In this document: positions 25,480-32,706 of the stretch, one piece after another | How positions within the stretch are numbered: the stretch's first letter is position 1 | How the letters are laid out: each line of letters begins with the position of its first letter | NCBI GenBank assembly: GCA_900548905.1 | Contig: URMK01000031.1 | Coordinates: 1 to 64,000, forward strand | Origin: an uncultured Lachnospiraceae bacterium | Lineage (GTDB): Bacteria > Bacillota > Clostridia > Lachnospirales > Lachnospiraceae | Reading direction: 5' to 3' | DNA length: 64,000 nt | Translations under genes and position numbers: made by a program | The notes under the pieces: model-generated | The model's input: only the letters and a program-made list of their open reading frames with translations | What the model was told of the DNA's origin: nothing | The model's database searches: none

Positions 25480-26177
25480 GTATTACCTCCAATCATATCA
25501 GAATATAAACGAACTTCACCTTCTTTAAGCTTTTTCTCCAGAAAATCCCGGACGGCAAAAAGGCTGTCGCATCTTTGATAGAGCATATTTGCTATCTCCG
25601 GATCAGGCTGTACCAGATCCGGAACCATAACAGGCAGCATTCCTGCCGCATAGGCGGAACGGATTCCGTTTGGGGAATCCTCCACAGCCACAGTTCCGGC
25701 AGGATCTGCCTGCAGCAGCTGGCAGGCTTTCCAATAGATATCCGGAAGCGGCTTACTGTGTTCCACCATATCCCCGCCGATAACCGCCTGGAAAAACCCG
25801 GTAAACCCGGCAAGCTGCAAATGGCTTTCCACTTTCCTTGTATTGGTGGAAGATGCCAAAGCCACCTTCATCCCCTTCTCCTGCAGCCAGAGGAGCAGTT
25901 CCTGTGCCCCTTTCATGACAGGAAGCCCGTCTTTGTCCACTTTCTGCTGGAAAACGGCAGCTGTCTGCTCCCTGAAATATTCATAGGGAAAATCTTCCCC
26001 ATAGGTTTCCTTTAGGAAAATACGGCAGTCCGTGCGGTTCAGCCCAATACAGCCGTATACCCCTTTGTCAATATCCCCAAGCCCCATTTGTCCGGCAACC
26101 TCAACCCAGCTTTCCACACTCAGCCTTTCGGTATCAAACAAAATGCCGTCCATATCAAAAACAATTGCTTCAATCAT
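25476..26177 (-). CDS. HAD-superfamily hydrolase, beta-phosphoglucomutase-like
   Basis: A 233-residue HAD subfamily I protein. Motif I is VFDMDGILFDTE with Asp8 and Asp10; motif II is ALASSTNTRK, and motif III/IV is VAVEDSPNGIRSA. The VEDSPNGI string is typical of beta-phosphoglucomutases and 2-deoxyglucose-6-phosphatases. The exact phosphosugar is unknown. It overlaps rsmA upstream and ZIP downstream by 4 and 3-4 bases respectively. Confidence 0.88.
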   Translation of the reverse strand: MIEAIVFDMDGILFDTERLSVESWVEVAGQMGLGDIDKGVYGCIGLNRTDCRIFLKETYGEDFPYEYFREQTAAVFQQKVDKDGLPVMKGAQELLLWLQEKGMKVALASSTNTRKVESHLQLAGFTGFFQAVIGGDMVEHSKPLPDIYWKACQLLQADPAGTVAVEDSPNGIRSAYAAGMLPVMVPDLVQPDPEIANMLYQRCDSLFAVRDFLEKKLKEGEVRLYSDMIGGNT

Positions 26178-27046
26178 TGTATTCTCCCTTTATATAAAAG
26201 GCTGCCCAGCCTGGCAAACTGTTCCAGGGTGAAGGTTTCTCCCCGGACGGCGGGGGGCAGTTCCATTTTTTCCAGCGCTTCCGCCACCTCTGCCTTCGAC
26301 AGGTTCAGGCCGGATGCATTGCTCAGCCCGTTCACCAGGGTTTTCCTGCGCTGGTTGAAGGATGCCCGGATCAGCTTAAACATAAATTCTTCATCTGCCG
26401 TAACAACCGGGGGATGTTCATACCTGGTAAGCCGAATGACGGTACTTCCCACATTCGGTTTGGGCATAAAACAGGAAGGCGGCACATGGGCGACGATCTC
26501 CGGCCTGGAATAATATTGGACCGCCAGGGAAAGCGCACCGTAATCCTTGGTTCCCGGCCCCACCTGCATCCTCTCCGCTACCTCGGTCTGTACCATGATA
26601 GTGATGCTTTCCAGGGGGACATGGCTTTCAAACAGCTGCATGATGATAGGGGTGGTTATATAGTATGGCAGGTTAGCAACCACCTTAACCGGTTTTCCCG
26701 CATTTCTATCCCTTACCAGCTCCTTCACATCCAATTTCAGGATATCCCCGTGGATAACGGTAACATTAGGATATGCTGCCAGGGTATCCTTTAGAATGGG
26801 AATCAGCGCTTTATCAATTTCCACGGCTATCACTTCCCCGGCCTCTTCGGCGAGATACTGGGTCATAGTGCCGATTCCCGGCCCGATTTCCAGCACACAA
26901 TCGTCCTTCCCGACTCCCGCCGCCTCTACAATAGTTTCCAGAACATGGGGTTCTATCAGGAAATTCTGTCCGAATTTCTTCTGGAAATTAAAATTATATT
27001 TCTGCAGTACCTCAATCGTACCGGTTGGTGTACCTAATTTACGCAT
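26174..27046 (-). CDS. rsmA: 16S rRNA dimethyladenosine transferase
   Basis: RsmA (KsgA) dimethylates the two adjacent adenines in the 3' terminal hairpin of 16S rRNA (A1518/A1519 in E. coli) late in 30S assembly. The 290-residue protein has the SAM motif VLEIGPGIGTMT, the acidic motif II EIDKALIP and the catalytic NLPYYITTPI motif IV. FGQNFLIEPHV near the N-terminus is a family signature. It lies 33 bases after tatD and overlaps the HAD gene by 4 bases. Confidence 0.96.
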   Translation of the reverse strand: MRKLGTPTGTIEVLQKYNFNFQKKFGQNFLIEPHVLETIVEAAGVGKDDCVLEIGPGIGTMTQYLAEEAGEVIAVEIDKALIPILKDTLAAYPNVTVIHGDILKLDVKELVRDRNAGKPVKVVANLPYYITTPIIMQLFESHVPLESITIMVQTEVAERMQVGPGTKDYGALSLAVQYYSRPEIVAHVPPSCFMPKPNVGSTVIRLTRYEHPPVVTADEEFMFKLIRASFNQRRKTLVNGLSNASGLNLSKAEVAEALEKMELPPAVRGETFTLEQFARLGSLLYKGRIQ

Positions 27047-27079
27047 ATCAATCCTCCGTGGTATACCCTCTGTGCCCTT

Positions 27080-27847
27080 TTAATCTATCCCGTAAAAACG
27101 TTTTGCATTCCGAAAGGTTACTTCCTCCACTTCCTCCGCCGCCAGCCCCTTCAGCGCTGCTATCCGGGCCGCCACCAGCGGAAGGTTCAGGGAACTGTTC
27201 CTCTGTCCGCGATGAGGATCCGGCGCCAGATACGGGCAGTCGGTCTCCAGAAGCAGCCTGTCCAGGGGAATATATTCAACCGCTTCCTTCACCTTTCTGG
27301 CATTCTTAAAGGTAATCACACCGCCGATCCCGATCAGATATCCCAGATCCAGGAACTCCCTGGCCGTTTCTTTGGAATAAGAAAAACAATGGATCACCGC
27401 GGGTCTGTCTTTTCCGTATTCTGCCCGCATCATATCCAGCGTATCCCTTGCAGCATCCCTGGAATGGATGATCACAGGCTTTCCTGCCTCCTTTGCCAGA
27501 TCCAGCTGGCGGCGGAAGGCTTCTATCTGTATCATGCGATCCGGCTCGTCCCAATAATAATCCAGGCCGATTTCTCCCACCGCTGCCACTTTGGGATCGG
27601 AAAGCCGGCCACGCAGCCATTCCAGTCCCTCATCGTCCAATGTCTGTGCATGCTCGGGGTGGATTCCCAAAGCCGCATATAAAAACGGATATTTATCCGC
27701 CAGCTCCAAAGACCGTTCACAGGAAGCAAAGCTGGCCCCCGCATTCACCACGTAACCGATGCCCTTTTCCGGGAAACTGCCCAGAAGCTGATCCCGATCT
27801 GTATCAAAAGCCTTATCATCATAATGGGCATGACTGTCAAAAAACAT
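27080..27847 (-). CDS. TatD-family metal-dependent deoxyribonuclease
   Basis: A 255-residue TIM-barrel hydrolase. The metal ligands HAH (FDSHAHYDD), the conserved Glu in VGEIGLDYYW, His in VIHSRDAARDT, His in VIHCFSY and Asp in LLETDCPYLAP are all visible. TatD proteins remove nucleotides from the 3' end of DNA and RNA and may help DNA repair. The tatD-rsmA pairing is common in Bacillota. It opens the operon. Confidence 0.94.
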   Translation of the reverse strand: MFFDSHAHYDDKAFDTDRDQLLGSFPEKGIGYVVNAGASFASCERSLELADKYPFLYAALGIHPEHAQTLDDEGLEWLRGRLSDPKVAAVGEIGLDYYWDEPDRMIQIEAFRRQLDLAKEAGKPVIIHSRDAARDTLDMMRAEYGKDRPAVIHCFSYSKETAREFLDLGYLIGIGGVITFKNARKVKEAVEYIPLDRLLLETDCPYLAPDPHRGQRNSSLNLPLVAARIAALKGLAAEEVEEVTFRNAKRFYGID

Positions 27848-27985
27848 TATAACACCTCTTAACCCTTTCTATCACCAATTCTTTGAAAAAAGCGGTTTTT
27901 CACTGAAAACAATAGGGATCATATCATACTTTTGCTTATTCATAAAGCTTGTGTAAAAAATTCTTAATTTTTTTTTAAAAAAGTA

Positions 27986-28014
27986 TTGCAAAATAAAAAT
28001 TTATATAATATAAT
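27986..28014 (+). promoter_or_regulatory. Promoter of tRNA-Lys
   Basis: TTGCAA (27986-27991), a 17-base A/T-only spacer and a perfect TATAAT (28009-28014) lie 26 bases before the tRNA. The spacer between tatD and the tRNA (27848-28040) otherwise shows only A/T-rich sequence. Confidence 0.78.
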
Positions 28015-28040
28015 GAATTCTGCGTTGCAGAAGAAAACAT

Positions 28041-28113
28041 GCGCCTTTAGCTCAGTTGGTAGAGCACCTGACTCTTAATCAGGGTGTCCAGGGTTCGAGC
28101 CCCTGAAGGCGCA
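28041..28113 (+). tRNA. tRNA-Lys (anticodon CTT)
   Basis: A 73-nt cloverleaf: acceptor stem GCGCCTT/AAGGCGC with discriminator A, D-arm AGCTCAGTTGGTAGAGC, anticodon loop CTCTTAA giving CTT, and T-arm with GGTTCGAGCC. CCA is not encoded. Confidence 0.96.
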
Positions 28114-28120
28114 CTTTGAA

Positions 28121-28170
28121 AGTACCGATTTTGAAGACATCCAGAGCTTCGGGGTTGGTGCTTTTTTTTG
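28121..28170 (+). terminator. Terminator of tRNA-Lys
   Basis: AGTACC...GAAG pairs imperfectly with CTTC...GGTGCT and is followed by eight Ts. Confidence 0.6.
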
Positions 28171-28216
28171 TATTTTTTTATGTAAGGTGCCGGATTCCTC
28201 CAGAACCGGTTAACGT

Positions 28217-28359
28217 TAAACACCCTGCCGCAAGCTACGGGATATCAAAGTTGAAACGCCGTGAACGCAACGAACTAAAGTTCATGAGTACCTGACCCTC
28301 GCGGCAGTCGCTGACTGAACGTGTATGCGGGTTCGTTTGGCTCGTTGCCCGCGGGAATA
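28217..28359. repeat. GC-rich hairpin element, long copy
   Basis: A non-coding block starting with ACACCCTGCCGC and ending CGTTGCCCGCGGGAATA. Its right half (28295-28359) begins CCCTCGCGGCAGTCGC and has GAACG and CGTTC arms inside CGCGGCA/TTGCCCGCG outer arms. The right half is nearly identical to 34171-34233. It lies between the tRNA-Lys terminator and the terminator of the GyrI-like gene. Confidence 0.75.
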
Positions 28360-28371
28360 AGGTGCAGAAAG

Positions 28372-28404
28372 AAAAGCAGAGACAGCTGCCTGTCTCTGCT
28401 TTTC
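28372..28404 (-). terminator. Terminator of the MerR/GyrI-like genes
   Basis: AAAAGCAGAGACAG and CTGTCTCTGCTTTT are perfect 14-base arms with a 4-base loop, 16 bases after the GyrI-like stop codon. The leftward transcript ends the stem in a T-rich tail. Confidence 0.87.
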
Positions 28405-28419
28405 TCTCTGTATCTTTCC

Positions 28420-29073
28420 CTATATACGGACTTTGACGGGATGCCGGATGATCGTCTTTAATTTTTCCGGCGCAGTCTTTCTGGGATCATTGAAGTAAAT
28501 CTCATGATGTTTCCTCGTTTCATTTATATCGGTTATATATCCTTCGGCTTCCAGAAACGCCTGCATCCGCCGTATGGTATCGGGTTCCTCATCATAGGAT
28601 CCCAGATGCATGATTTGGGCACACAAACCCTCCGTCAATGTTTCCATCCTTGCACGTGACAGATCCAAAGCCGGATTCTTTTTGTGCAGCTTTTCTTTGG
28701 CCTGTTCCAATACCTGACTGTTAACAAAGGAAGGGAGGCCGATCATGGAAGTCCAGAGGAAACGGGATTTATCCGTAATATGGATTCCGTCGAAACCCTC
28801 CCGATTTTCCATCCACCACAGCCCCTCCAGGGGAGGCACCACATAATCAAAATAACCCTGCGGCTGGGAGCCGTCCATCTTACTCATTTTGATAGTATAG
28901 GAAAGGCCGTACAGCACAGCCAGCGCGTCTTTATATTCCCCGCTGGTATTGGGATCCCCTTTTCCGTCCACACAAAGATAAGTCATGGGCAAAACATCCA
29001 CCAGAACCGGTGCTGTTTTCTGTAAATACATGGATTTATATTCTTTTTTAAAATCAAATTTAGACTCTGCCAT
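28420..29073 (-). CDS. GyrI-like small-molecule-binding protein
   Basis: A 217-residue stand-alone GyrI-like (SRPBCC-unrelated, SHS2-type) protein. The start KKEYKSMYLQKTAP, the GKGDPN turn and the LHKKNPALDL..HLGSYDEEP stretch are characteristic of the GyrI-like family that binds or hydrolyses hydrophobic small molecules. No DNA-binding domain is present. It follows the MerR/GyrI regulator by 2 bases and probably handles the compound that regulator senses. Confidence 0.85.
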   Translation of the reverse strand: MAESKFDFKKEYKSMYLQKTAPVLVDVLPMTYLCVDGKGDPNTSGEYKDALAVLYGLSYTIKMSKMDGSQPQGYFDYVVPPLEGLWWMENREGFDGIHITDKSRFLWTSMIGLPSFVNSQVLEQAKEKLHKKNPALDLSRARMETLTEGLCAQIMHLGSYDEEPDTIRRMQAFLEAEGYITDINETRKHHEIYFNDPRKTAPEKLKTIIRHPVKVRI

Positions 29074-29075
29074 AG

Positions 29076-29954
29076 TTATCCTTTCCCGGCTATCTCTCTG
29101 CCCGCCTGCATTTGCTTTTCAGGCTCCGCCTTTTCCTCTCCCCGTACCAATCCCCCTGCGTCCCTGACCGGAATAACCAGTTCCGTCATGTAATGGGAGG
29201 GATTACCCCGGAAAATCAGCCCCGGCCCTTTTCTGTAGATCTCCCTTGAAGGCACTTCCGGCTGCAGCTTCCTTTCAAAAGCGGCGTCAAGAAGCGCTTT
29301 ATATGCATATCCCAGTTCGTCATAACTGCCCTGGTGGATGGTGCGTATTGTCCTGCAGCCCGGCAGCTTACGGCAGCTGATCCCCGGCGCCTGCACCATA
29401 CCTTTCACCGGAACGCATAGCTCCACATCCGCATCCTCTCTGTATTCCTCATCATAATACAGGCTGAAGGGACAGCCGGATGCCTTATTCCCCGCCGCCT
29501 TATACAGGCGGCCAATATAATTTCCCACATCGGAATAGGCTCCCCGGAACCGGATGGATACCACCGTCACTTCTTCCTCCTCCTGCACCCGGACAGCATA
29601 CTCCTGTTTCACGTTTCCTCCGTCCATACCTCCAGGCAGAGCCTCCTCCAGCTTCTTCAAAAGCGCTTTTTCCCCGGAAATCCGTTCCAATATCTGAGCC
29701 TGCTTTTCCTTCAGGAAGTAAGCCAAATCCTCTTCTCCCCCATAATTAGCAATAACATCCCGGATCTCCATCATGGAAAAATCCAGCTCCCGCAGCAGGA
29801 CAATCAGCCTTGCCCTTTCATAATCCGAATCGTTATAAAGCCTGTAGCCGTTCTTATCCCGCTCCGAAGGGCACAAAATCCCCTGTTCCTCATAATAACG
29901 GAGCGCTTTTATGGTCAGGCTGGTTATTTTGGAAAATTCACCTATTTTATACAC
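29076..29954 (-). CDS. MerR-family regulator with GyrI-like effector domain
   Basis: A 292-residue BmrR-like regulator. The winged helix lies at residues 1-70 (YKIGEFSKITSLTIKALRYYEEQGIL), followed by a coiled-coil dimerisation helix (FLKEKQAQILERISGEKALLKKLEEAL) and a C-terminal GyrI-like effector-binding domain (about 130-280). The start is assigned to GTG at 29954, preceded by GGAGGAGG; the residue in MerR proteins normally before YKIGEF is this initiator. It likely controls its own operon with the GyrI-like protein in response to a hydrophobic cation or drug. Confidence 0.88.
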   Translation of the reverse strand: MYKIGEFSKITSLTIKALRYYEEQGILCPSERDKNGYRLYNDSDYERARLIVLLRELDFSMMEIRDVIANYGGEEDLAYFLKEKQAQILERISGEKALLKKLEEALPGGMDGGNVKQEYAVRVQEEEEVTVVSIRFRGAYSDVGNYIGRLYKAAGNKASGCPFSLYYDEEYREDADVELCVPVKGMVQAPGISCRKLPGCRTIRTIHQGSYDELGYAYKALLDAAFERKLQPEVPSREIYRKGPGLIFRGNPSHYMTELVIPVRDAGGLVRGEEKAEPEKQMQAGREIAGKG

Positions 29955-30012
29955 GGCGATTCCTCCTCCTTTCCTGATACGGTAAGTATAAGCCCTCCCC
30001 CGCGGGGCAGAG

Positions 30013-31677
30013 TCAAGATCTTTTTTCCAATACTTTTTGCTTTTCCAGGTACATATTGCTGTCCGCTTCTTGGTATAGGGCATCCGCGTCTTTTTTTCCG
30101 GATTCGGGCAAAGCAAATCCGCAGGAAAACCGGAGCGGTATCTCATGCTCCTTATTATATTCTGATACCATATCCTCCAGCAGCCTTCTGTATTCCTTTT
30201 CCTGCAGTTTTTTTCCTTTCAGGATTACCAGGAATTCATCTCCGCCGATGCGGAAGCAGTCTCCCATGCCTTCAAACGCCTTTTTGATACAAATCCCCGC
30301 ACCGATAATGACTTCATCGCCCGTGCTGTGTCCATAGGTATCATTTACCTTTTTCAGGCCATCCAAATCAATCATGGCCATTCCTGCCAAATCAGCCTCG
30401 TCCGCCCCCGCCTTCAGGGTTTCCATAACCTGTTCAAAAGCTGCCCTGTTATGGCATCCTGTCATAATATCCACGTAAGCCAGGGATTTATAGACGGTGA
30501 ACTTTGCCCTTTCCTCTCCCGACAGGATAAGCTTCCTGAAGGAAATGGCGATCAGGATCAGCGCATACGCCAGCATTCCCAGCCGCATGATTACACTGTA
30601 ATCCATTTGCTTCCCGTAAAAATCAACATAAGACAAAAATGTCGTACCCATAAAAATAAAAAGCGCGATAAGGATCTGCTTTGCATAAAAGGCTCTGTTC
30701 CTCCGGTATTCCTTCACAAGGCAGTATATAATGAGTATAATAGCCGCCGCAATCAGTATATGGGTCACCGGAAGCATCCTGTAGAATTCAATCCGCAGGA
30801 CCGCATACATAAATACCTGCAGAAAGAAATTAACTATAAACAACACCTTCAGGACAAGCAATTCCCTGTATTTCTTTTCACAGATGCTTTCCACAAAGGA
30901 AAACATAGGGAGGGGAAATATCATAAAACATAAAAAAGATGTGATAAACACCGCTTCCGAATTACCGGTCGCCAGCTGCATGACCGGTGAGTCCGTAAGC
31001 ACCCACAGAGAGGACAGCAATACAAATATGCCGGCGGAAAAAAACAGGGAGTATTCGGAATCCCTGCTCTTAACACGGAGGACAAGGCTTCCGGCTATCA
31101 AAACCAGAGCGAACACGACCATGAGCACACCGAACAGCAGAATCCCCCTGCTGTCCTTCATAAATTCCATCAGTACCGCCCCCTGGCTTCCCATCTGTAC
31201 TCCGGGAAACATCACTTTTCTACCCACACTCTTTTCCAATTGTATGCGTACCGTTTGGGTCCCGTCCTGAATCCCCACCGGGACAAAGCACTGGATGGAA
31301 GGCAGAAGGCTGCCCCGCAGAGGCCCGCTGCCCCCGTATTGGTAGACACACTCCTCCCCCACCCAGACCGTCACCTTCTGCTGTCTGTTGCGGAACGTAA
31401 GAACCGCCGGTTCCCCGCAAGAATCGGGCAGCACATGATAAAAGGTCACTTTTTCCTTTTCGGTGATATAAGGCAGATCCTCCACGTACTTTACCTGTCC
31501 GCCTTCCTCATAATACCAACCCTCGCCGATATCCTCAACGCTTCCAAAATCCACAGCGGAATCCTCCAGCCCGGAATTCTTTCCCACAATAAAAAATACG
31601 GCTATGGTCACCACACCCATCCATACACACAAAAAATTTATCAGCCCGTGTACCCGCTTTCCTGACTGTTCCTGCAT
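30013..31677 (-). CDS. Membrane diguanylate cyclase (GGDEF) with seven-TM sensor
   Basis: A 554-residue c-di-GMP synthase. TM1 lies at residues 10-28, then an extracytoplasmic beta-rich domain to about 180 (7TMR-DISM-type extracellular sensor), then seven hydrophobic segments between about 185 and 390, then a GGDEF domain. The active site GGDEF is intact at 478-482. The inhibitory RxxD site normally five residues before it is absent, so product feedback through that site is unlikely. It lies 58 bases upstream of the MerR gene in the same direction. The ligand sensed outside is unknown. Confidence 0.9.
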   Translation of the reverse strand: MQEQSGKRVHGLINFLCVWMGVVTIAVFFIVGKNSGLEDSAVDFGSVEDIGEGWYYEEGGQVKYVEDLPYITEKEKVTFYHVLPDSCGEPAVLTFRNRQQKVTVWVGEECVYQYGGSGPLRGSLLPSIQCFVPVGIQDGTQTVRIQLEKSVGRKVMFPGVQMGSQGAVLMEFMKDSRGILLFGVLMVVFALVLIAGSLVLRVKSRDSEYSLFFSAGIFVLLSSLWVLTDSPVMQLATGNSEAVFITSFLCFMIFPLPMFSFVESICEKKYRELLVLKVLFIVNFFLQVFMYAVLRIEFYRMLPVTHILIAAAIILIIYCLVKEYRRNRAFYAKQILIALFIFMGTTFLSYVDFYGKQMDYSVIMRLGMLAYALILIAISFRKLILSGEERAKFTVYKSLAYVDIMTGCHNRAAFEQVMETLKAGADEADLAGMAMIDLDGLKKVNDTYGHSTGDEVIIGAGICIKKAFEGMGDCFRIGGDEFLVILKGKKLQEKEYRRLLEDMVSEYNKEHEIPLRFSCGFALPESGKKDADALYQEADSNMYLEKQKVLEKRS

Positions 31678-31791
31678 CCGCTATCCTTTCCCTTTCCATA
31701 ATAAGAGCAAAATAAAACCAATTTTCTTTATCCTATTTCATAAGGCTCCCGGTGTCAATAAATACCGGTTGAAAATGACAATAAAGGTGTT

Positions 31792-31841
31792 GATTGGTCA
31801 CGGTTCACGGCCCTTTGTGGCTGCGAACTGTGACGCCAATC
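31792..31841. repeat. Imperfect hairpin upstream of glpP
   Basis: GATTGG..CACGGTTC pairs with GAACTGTG..CCAATC around a central CGGCCCTTTGTGGCTG, giving a stem of about 17 pairs with bulges. There is no T-run. It lies between the divergent cyclase and glpP genes, upstream of the glpP promoter. It could be another dispersed hairpin element. Confidence 0.5.
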
Positions 31842-31873
31842 GATTAATACTTCACCCATTTCCAACGAACTTC

Positions 31874-31902
31874 TTGCGTTCGTCATTTCACTATGCTAAA
31901 AT
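31874..31902 (+). promoter_or_regulatory. Probable promoter of glpP
   Basis: TTGCGT (31874-31879), a 17-base spacer and TAAAAT (31897-31902) are placed 21 bases before the start codon. Confidence 0.5.
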
Positions 31903-31922
31903 ATAATTTCAGAGGTGTTCCT

Positions 31923-32489
31923 ATGAATAAATTACTAATGGAACAGTTTGAGGACTGTCCTGTAGTCGCTGCCGTAAAAGATGAAGAAGGGCTGACAGCC
32001 TGTATCGATTCCGAAATACGGATTGTGTTCGTTCTCTATGGAGATATCTGCAGCATTGCAGGAATTGTCAGGCGTCTGAAGGATGCCGGGAAAACGGTGA
32101 TCGTACATCTGGATTTAATTTCCGGACTGTCCGGTAAGGAAATAGCCGTTACCTTTATCCACAATACCACCGCCGCAGACGGCATCATATCCACAAAACC
32201 TGTTCTTATCCGTCAGGCAAAGGAATGCGGCATGTTTACGGTGATGCGTTTTTTTGTCATAGATTCCATGGCCTTCGACAACATACGCAGGCAGTCGGAA
32301 TCGGTGCATCCTGACATCATCGAGGTTCTGCCCGGTCTGATGCCCAAGGTGATACGGCGTATTTGTACGGAGAGCCGGATCCCGGTCATTGCAGGCGGGC
32401 TGATTACGGATCGGGAAGATATTATGGCTGCCCTGAATGCGGGGGCCGTATCCATTTCAACAACAAACCGCCGGGTCTGGTTCATGTAA
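31923..32489 (+). CDS. glpP: Glycerol-3-phosphate-responsive antiterminator
   Basis: A 188-residue RNA-binding protein of the GlpP family, with TIM-barrel-like fold. Bound to glycerol-3-phosphate it prevents termination in leaders of glycerol genes. Family features include VAAVKDEEGL, VIVHLDLISGLSGKE, GIISTK, and the C-terminal EVLPGLMPKVIRRIC and VIAGGLI strings. The start MNKLLMEQ at 31923 is preceded by AGAGGTG. A terminator hairpin 60 bases after its stop is the expected target, controlling the oxidase genes downstream. Confidence 0.93.
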   Translation: MNKLLMEQFEDCPVVAAVKDEEGLTACIDSEIRIVFVLYGDICSIAGIVRRLKDAGKTVIVHLDLISGLSGKEIAVTFIHNTTAADGIISTKPVLIRQAKECGMFTVMRFFVIDSMAFDNIRRQSESVHPDIIEVLPGLMPKVIRRICTESRIPVIAGGLITDREDIMAALNAGAVSISTTNRRVWFM

Positions 32490-32547
32490 CAGCCCCCGGC
32501 ATACTATCCATAAACATAATTGAATATCGTATTTGCAGGAGAAAATG

Positions 32548-32600
32548 AGACAGCAAAAAGGGCGTACCGGACGGTATGTGTTTTTTGGCTGTCTTTTTCT
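32548..32600 (+). terminator. Terminator/antiterminator leader of the glycerol-3-phosphate oxidase operon
   Basis: AGACAGC (32548-32554) pairs with GCTGTCT (32588-32594), with GTACC/GGTAT inside, and a TTTTCT tail follows. The hairpin stands between glpP and the oxidase gene, 107 bases before the start codon. A terminator here is exactly where GlpP would act; the GlpP recognition sequence is the 5' half of the stem in known systems. The GlpP link is inference. Confidence 0.72.
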
Positions 32601-32706
32601 TATATTACCGATTCTTATAAGCAGAGACTTTATTGTAACTGTGAAAGGACCGGACCGTTAGACCTTATTTTGCAGGTGCCGCCCTGGCGGCAGATAGGAG
32701 GAATTT

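Noticed and set aside
29954..30146. N-terminal extension of the MerR regulator of 64 residues
   Set aside because: It would overlap the end of the cyclase gene. The GTG at 29954 with GGAGGAGG gives the standard MerR start.
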